Below are positions 58,437 through 64,000 of a stretch of DNA of 64,000 nucleotides, piece after piece. The notes beneath the pieces are model-generated. The model made no database searches and was not told where the DNA came from. It saw nothing but the letters and a program-made list of their open reading frames with translations. Source of the stretch: Diadema setosum (lineage: Eukaryota > Echinodermata > Echinoidea > Diadematoida > Diadematidae); the NCBI RefSeq assembly GCF_964275005.1, contig NC_092689.1, positions 5,020,674 to 5,084,673 on the forward strand. Reading direction: 5' to 3'. Positions within the stretch are counted from its first letter, which is position 1; each line of letters opens with the position of its first letter. Both the position numbers and the translations under genes were made by a program.

Positions 58437-59020
58437 ACTTTGTTGAATAGTTTATTCAAAGTATTCCATGGAGTATCTTGCACACCTCTGCACCAAGCAC
58501 TTTTACCAAAACTGTTTTGATTCATAATTGATTCATAATTGATTCATATGGTGGGGCCATTCAAGGCTGTAAAATGTTATTGCATGCCAATTAATGCATA
58601 TGAATTCAATCATTCCTGCTAGGTGAAGAATTACTGTGCTGGAAAACAATCACTTAATTTTAAAGATTGATTTGCTGCTTAGGTGCCTTGTTAGTAGACA
58701 TTCTACTGTATACTTTCGTCTATCATTTGTACTTTTTCCTAGTAAAGGTACTCCAGACTGAAAAAAACAAACAAACATGGTATATCATTGCCAAAGGGAA
58801 AACATACTTAAACAGAATGAAAGGTGTGGGCATACAAATATTGAATGGAAGTATGGACATACAAATGCAGAATGGAAAAGTATGGACATACAATCAGTCA
58901 CACACACACACACACACACACACTCATACACACAAAAAACAATGTATCCATACCAGGCACCACCAATGCAGTTGGTTTCTTGCTCCTCAGTTGAAGAAGG
59001 GGTACAACCTTTTTATGGTA

Positions 59021-59224
59021 TACTGTAAAACGAGGAATGTTCGCGTGCATTTTAATTTCGCGAGAGCCAAGATTCACGAAATTAAAATACATGCCGAAAG
59101 TTCTTGTCTACACTTTACACATTGAATGGTAGAGGCAACTTGCGAAAATTTCATGCTGCGAAACAAGGCTGTCGGCTCCAATTCGCAAAAATTTTGTGCC
59201 ACCAAAATATTGTGTTTTACAGTA
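59021..59224. repeat. TACTGTAAAA/TTCGCG MITE family, well preserved
   Basis: Begins TACTGTAAAACGAGGAATGT and ends ATATTGTGTTTTACAGTA. TTTTAATTTCGCGAGAGCCA and GGCTCCAATTCGCAAAA lie inside. It is the inverse of the 31466-31658 copy. Confidence 0.85.
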
Positions 59225-61741
59225 AACCATGATAAACCATGCTGACCATAACCTGACATTTTTATCAGATCCTAGTTAAGGTCAGTTGCCAATCCAGGGG
59301 ACGACACTTGGCTGTATAGCTACCAGACTTACAAAAATGAATTGACAACTTCTGGCATTTGGTTTGTTGTGACAGGGTATACCCCTCTTCTACATTGTAA
59401 CAGCAAGGATAACTTATTCCAATGATAGCTACTTTGCATCTGAGACGTGATAGCATACAGATATGCAGAATCAAGTATCACACCTGTTGAATTTATGTAA
59501 TTTGACCACTCAAGCCAGTCTCAAAGACAAAGATTTCCACGAGTTCCCTTTTGCTTTCAAATCTGTGAACATGTGGTCCTTTGAATTGATTGGAGATTGT
59601 GTGAGTAGAATAAAGACAGGATGACAATTTATTCAGGAAGACACTAAATTGCAACGCTTCCAGAAGTCAGCAGTTATGATTATCAACTTGTTGTTCAGTA
59701 GCTCATCTGCCACAAGGCTCTGTGTTTATGTTGGAGTAGGTGGAGGTTGGTTTGTCAATAGAAACTTTTGAAGGACAGTCACCAAATCCTTGTAACACTG
59801 TTCACAGATGCTTCTGTGTAGCTGCTGCTGCAGCTAATCACAGGAACTGCAGTTACACTATACAAAACTAAACATACATGTACTTTGCCTCCCTATGACT
59901 TCGAGAAAGTTTGCGCAAGCGGTCACACTACCAACAAAACTATGCATAGTTTCAGTGATGCAAAACTACTGTTTTTACTGTAACTCACACATTCCACATG
60001 GGCAAAAACCACACACCCTCTTTGAATATAAAAAAATATAAATGTGTCACAGCATGCAAAACAGTGCGTAAACAACATGAAATGGATGTAAGCAGGTGAC
60101 AAACTTTGAAGTTTCAGCAGTGTGCAGTCATGGAACACAAAACTGTAATTTCTCGAGAAGTGATAAACTTCCCAAGTGCATACTGAAGGTTTCTTGGGAA
60201 GTTTCGTTGATAACTTCTCAAAAAGTTTGTGGCTACACTGCCCAAGCTATGCAAAGCAAAATACCGGGTAGTGAAACTACATGTTCTATGCATAGTTTCG
60301 CATATTTTGACTGCGCGTAGTATACTGGTAACCTCTATAAGTAACTTCTACAAATTTTTAGGTTCAACATCTTCTAAAGCTATTCATATCCCAGTCATAC
60401 ATACATGTATGTTCCAATGACCAGCAGTAGAATATTTTAGAGACATGATATGTTGGATTCACCATGGTTTCATACTACATGTAACATTAAAACTTGTGTG
60501 GAAAGAGTATGGTTTTGTAACATTATATTGCAAGTTTTCCATTCACAGGATGTGATGATTGCTGTCAGCAAAATTAAGAACTGACAAGTGGAACTGAAAG
60601 CGATGTGATAACACATTGCTTGCTGTGTTGGTCATTAATTTATTGTTTGTGTGTACATTCAGTTAGTGTGGTAGGTGTGTTTGTGTTATATCTACAAAGT
60701 TTTGCTTGTTTTGAGTGATGTATGACACAATGTGTTCAGAGTTTGTGGCACTCCACCCAGGTTGTGATACGAGCAATTCTATAGCCTGAAGAAGTTTGCA
60801 GTAATGGGTGTGTGTGCATTTTCACTGTAGCAATTACCTGATCTTTCTTGCAGCTGTTGCTGAATGCAATAAGTCATTGTTTACATCTTTGCATTGGAAC
60901 TTTTGATTCAATTCAGACCAGTCAATATCCGGTTTGTCAGTAGTACACATACGTGTATGAAGCTTCAGGACGGAGCAGAACACTTGATTGTAAGGTTAAA
61001 TGCAGACATGTGCTTGGAGGAATAGCCTATGCTTATCAGGATGTTTTCAAGAGCTGCTTTTTTTCTGCCCATTGCATTAGATCAAATAAGTAATGCAAGG
61101 ATACTTGGACTAGACTGTATTACCTGGAATGCTGAAAACACATTCCTTTTTTTTTCTTTTTTTTTTTTTAATGGGAAGGCGTGACACTCTGTGATGAAAG
61201 GTGGAAACTCCAATACATCTTCTTAACATGAAAAATACACTAATTTGTTGTTTTTCAAGTGCCGCTGAATAAAAGCTTCAGATATTGCAACCTATACCAG
61301 CTGTGTCTGATGAATACCAGCTGTGTCTGAGGAAATTCTAAAAAAACAAAACAAAACAGTGTGTGGGTAATTATGGGTAGAACATGACACAGTTCAGACT
61401 GGTACAAGTCACAAGGATATGTTAGAAATCACAAGGAAATACAAGGCACTATATGAGATCAAGCCTCATGACCAAGACTTTGTCAGCATTGTGGTTGGCC
61501 ACCACTAGAATTCCTTACCCTGCAGTTAGTATTTGATGAATGTCAACATAATGACGTTGACGTCTTGTTTTAATACATGGGACAAGTCCATACCACTGTC
61601 ACCCCCCCCCCCTTAAGTCCCGAGGTTTGTTTTAATATGGATCCCACAGGCATAAAACAAGTCAAAATCAAGAAATTTAACAATGCAGTCCAGAATGTAT
61701 ATAACACTGCTTATGCGGCCACTTAGCACACAATGTACATG

Positions 61742-61959
61742 TACTGTACAAGCTGCTATTTTCGCGAGGATTTAATTTTTGTGAATTTCGCACATCACAG
61801 TTGGATCACAAATTTAACAACACATGAAAATGTCTCCATGTGCTTTGTTAATAGAGGATTAACATAAGCATTGGCGTTGATTCTCTAAAACATCTTGCAA
61901 AAATATCTACAGCACCTCGTCATTCGCGAAAGTATGTGAAAATAACAGCATATACAGTA
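61742..61959. repeat. MITE with TACTGTA ends and TTCGCGA words
   Basis: TACTGTACAAGCTGCTATTT on the left is imperfectly inverted as AATAACAGCATATACAGTA on the right. TTTTCGCGAGG and CATTCGCGAAAG sit near the two ends. A diverged member of the TACTGTA group. Confidence 0.6.
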
Positions 61960-62140
61960 CTACTTGTAATTGGTTCCTGATTAAAACAAAACCCCAAAAA
62001 CAACAAGACATGATTGCAATATCTTGGGAAAGATGGGAGCTTAAGAAACTTTCATGTATTTTTGCTTTCTAGGGTTGGTTTGTTTGCTTGTTTGTTTTTT
62101 AATTTGATGTTACCTGTGCAATGGAATATGACATCAGGGT

Positions 62141-62260
62141 TCTCGCCAGGAATTTCTTCACGCTTGTCGGCATTTATGCGCGCTGTTCTGGGGGTGGGTA
62201 CGGGAGGGGGGTTCCCCCTCCCGCGCGAAGCGCGAAAGCCTTCGCTAATGCTCAATACAA
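62141..62260. repeat. GC-rich hairpin repeat
   Basis: GGGTTCTCGCCAGGAATTTC is followed by GGGAGGGGGGTTCCCCCTCCC (a strong hairpin at about 62200-62222) and GCGCGAAGCGCGAAAGC. This type of hairpin next to GCGAAGCGCG recalls the array at 53179-53820. 62261-62667 is moderately GC-rich, with a minus-strand open frame that I could not identify. Confidence 0.5.
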
Positions 62261-62667
62261 CACAGATAAATCGCCGCTAAAATGCCACTAAATGCGACAT
62301 TTTCACGGAGATGTAATGAACGTTGTGAGGGGCATATTCTCACAGAAACAATGCAGAAATTCCATACCTTTTGTTGGCGGCAGTTCCTGAATAATAAATG
62401 AAAGAGAAGTAGGTGCCGATGGTGAAGGTTCTGATTTCTTTTAGGCCTTTCCTGTTTCACTGTTGCAATAATTAGCCGTCTCTCCATCGCAACAACGCGC
62501 GCCGTGTTGCTTTCTCGCCGTCTGCTCGACCACGTGGTAGGCCTATTGCATGCAGATGCGCGAGAAGCGATCGAGAACTTTCGGGACATCGTTGCACTTT
62601 CCTTTCTGGGTATACTGCGGTAGTTTGGCCGTGACATCAAAGAGATATCATACAAAAATGTAATGAT

Positions 62668-64000
62668 GGTCATTATTCCGAAGGTTTGTTGAATCATAAA
62701 ATGAAACGATTCATTACTGAGTACTTCAAAGGTTTGTAATCGAAAACAACAACAACACCAAAGGTCGGTACTACAGATGAATGTTCATAATAAAACTGAT
62801 TTCGTTCGAAGATTAACAAGCATTTTTTCTTTATTATTTTCCGATCAACGAACCTTCAGAAAGGAATCTATCATCTATTATTGTTACTGTTTCGGAATAA
62901 CAAACCTTCAGAATAAGAAAACACCGTTTTGGGGCCGTTGTATTCCGAAATAATACTGGCAGAACATTGGAAATAACAAAATTGATTTCGTTTGGATATA
63001 AACGAATATTTTCTCCTTTATCATTTTTCTATTAACGATCATTCAAAATGTAGAGTATTATTTTGGCATTATTCTTTCGGAGTAACGAACCCTCAGGGTA
63101 AGAAAACTGTAACCGTTTTCATTTCTTCTTTATCGTTTTCCGATTAACGATCGTTCAGAATAAAGAATCTTAAGTATTAATTTTTATCGTTATTCTTTCG
63201 CAGTATACGAACCTTCAGAGTAAAAGAAAACTGTAACCGTTTTGGGGCCGTCGTTTTGTTCTGGAATTTCACTGACATAAACGTTCGAAATAACAAAACT
63301 GATTTCGTTGTGAAATGAACGGACATTTTTTTTCTAATCATTTTTGGATTAACGAACCTTCAGAATAAGGAATCTAGCATTATTTTATCATTAATCTGTC
63401 GGAGTAACGAACCCTCAGAGTAAGAAAACTGCAACTGTTTTTGGGCAGTAATTGTTTTATTCCAAATTTCACTGGCAAAACGTTCGAAATGACGCACTGA
63501 TTTCGTTTTGAAATTTACGGACATCTTTCTTTATTTTATTTTCGGTTAACGAACCTTCAGAATAAAGAATCTACAATTTATTATTTTATCATTACTATTT
63601 CTGTCGGAATAACAGACCCTTAGAGTACGAAAACACGCTTTTTTGTGCCGTCGTTTTAATTATTCCGAAATTTCACTGACAGAAACGTTCGAAATAACAA
63701 AACTGATTTCGTTGTGAAATGAACGGACATTTTTTCTTAATCATTTTTTGATTAACGAACCTTCAGAATAAGGAATCTAGCATTATTTTATCATTAATCT
63801 GTCGGAGCAACGAACCCTCAGAGTAAGAAAACTGCAACTGTTTTTGGGCAGTCGTTTTATTCCAAAATTTCACTGGCAAAACGTTCGAAATGACGCACTG
63901 ATTTCGTTTTGAAATTTACGGACATATTTCTTTATTTGATTTTCGGTTAACGAACCTTCAGAATAAAGAATCTACAATTTATTATTTTATCATTACTATT
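62668..64000. repeat. Higher-order satellite array (about 402 bp dimer), runs off the window
   Basis: The word AACGAACCTTCAGAA recurs at 62847, 63351, 63547, 63753 and 63948. The last four spacings alternate 196, 206, 195. GATTTCGTTGTGAAATGAAC recurs at 63301 and 63705. So two monomer types (about 206 and 196 bp) alternate to make a dimer of roughly 402 bp, nearly identical between successive dimers. The older, left part (62668-63200) is more diverged and irregular. Confidence 0.9.

Larger units (their letters stand above)
57992..64000 (+). other. Intron 3 of the plus-strand gene (open at right edge)
   Basis: No convincing phase-2 acceptor exon was seen in 6 kb. It carries the MITEs and satellite listed separately. 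58437-59020 (a CA tract at 58899-58922), 59225-61741 (a short duplication of ACCAGCTGTGTCTGA near 61300; inverted TATGCATAGTTTC words between 59940 and 60300) and 61960-62140 show nothing assignable. Confidence 0.55.

Noticed and set aside
62245..62697. 150-residue Arg/Ser-rich minus-strand frame
   Set aside because: No recognisable domain; it begins in satellite sequence and ends in a GC hairpin repeat. A coding remnant cannot be excluded, but it is not supported.

Overview
This is nuclear DNA from an animal. Coding exons are short, have canonical GT/AG splice sites, and sit in very long AT-rich introns crowded with small inverted-repeat (MITE-like) transposons, satellites and microsatellites. 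A deuterostome WAPL gene, the palindrome-rich ACATGTAC/GTACAGTAC texture, the CCTCCGCCA-ended dispersed repeats and the GACCTTTGACC repeats suggest a marine invertebrate deuterostome, most likely an echinoderm, with a hemichordate possible. That placement is inference; no species marker is present.

Two protein-coding genes can be supported, and they point away from each other. (1) On the minus strand is the 5' part of WAPL, the cohesin-release factor. The start-codon exon (41562-40390, 391 codons) carries the RFGxKTYxR N-terminus, a basic nuclear signal and two DPFxF/EFxF acidic motifs. It joins in phase 0, across a 19.2 kb intron, to a 60-bp exon at 21201-21142 that encodes the conserved YNARxWN block. 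The HEAT-repeat domain lies beyond the left edge. A non-coding first exon and promoter are inferred near 48.74-48.78 kb from paired YY1-like and NRF1-like motifs. (2) On the plus strand is the 5' part of an unrecognised gene: exons 55229-55444, 57236-57383 and 57832-57991, with consistent phases 0, 1 and 2, about 174 residues, continuing past the right edge. A tRNA-Thr(TGT) gene lies just upstream of it at 54804-54876.

Layout. 1-21.1 kb is WAPL intron, or possibly the next genes. It is dominated by a 5.46 kb element (5744-11199) with perfect 32-bp terminal inverted repeats (TIRs), sub-terminal repeat arrays, a possible two-exon ORF and about 26 copies of a 70-71 bp satellite. It also holds several foldback elements and a recent tandem duplication at 15.6-17.1 kb. 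21.2-40.4 kb is the second WAPL intron, with at least 16 inverted-repeat elements, one nested inside another, and a promoter-like motif pair at 35.7 kb. 41.7-48.8 kb is the putative WAPL 5' region. 49-54.3 kb is a repeat-dense intergenic block with a GGTGGCCCG family, a TTCGTTATTCCGAA satellite, a hairpin-bearing tandem array and many long G/C runs. 55-64 kb is the plus-strand gene, ending in a higher-order satellite (about 402 bp, two alternating monomers) that runs off the window.

The elements fall into a few families. One large group begins TACAGT and ends ACTGTA, as expected for Tc1/mariner-pogo-type elements with TA target duplications. The two protein genes show no functional connection beyond a shared intergenic interval. 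The small exons were found by eye, so more exons may have been missed.
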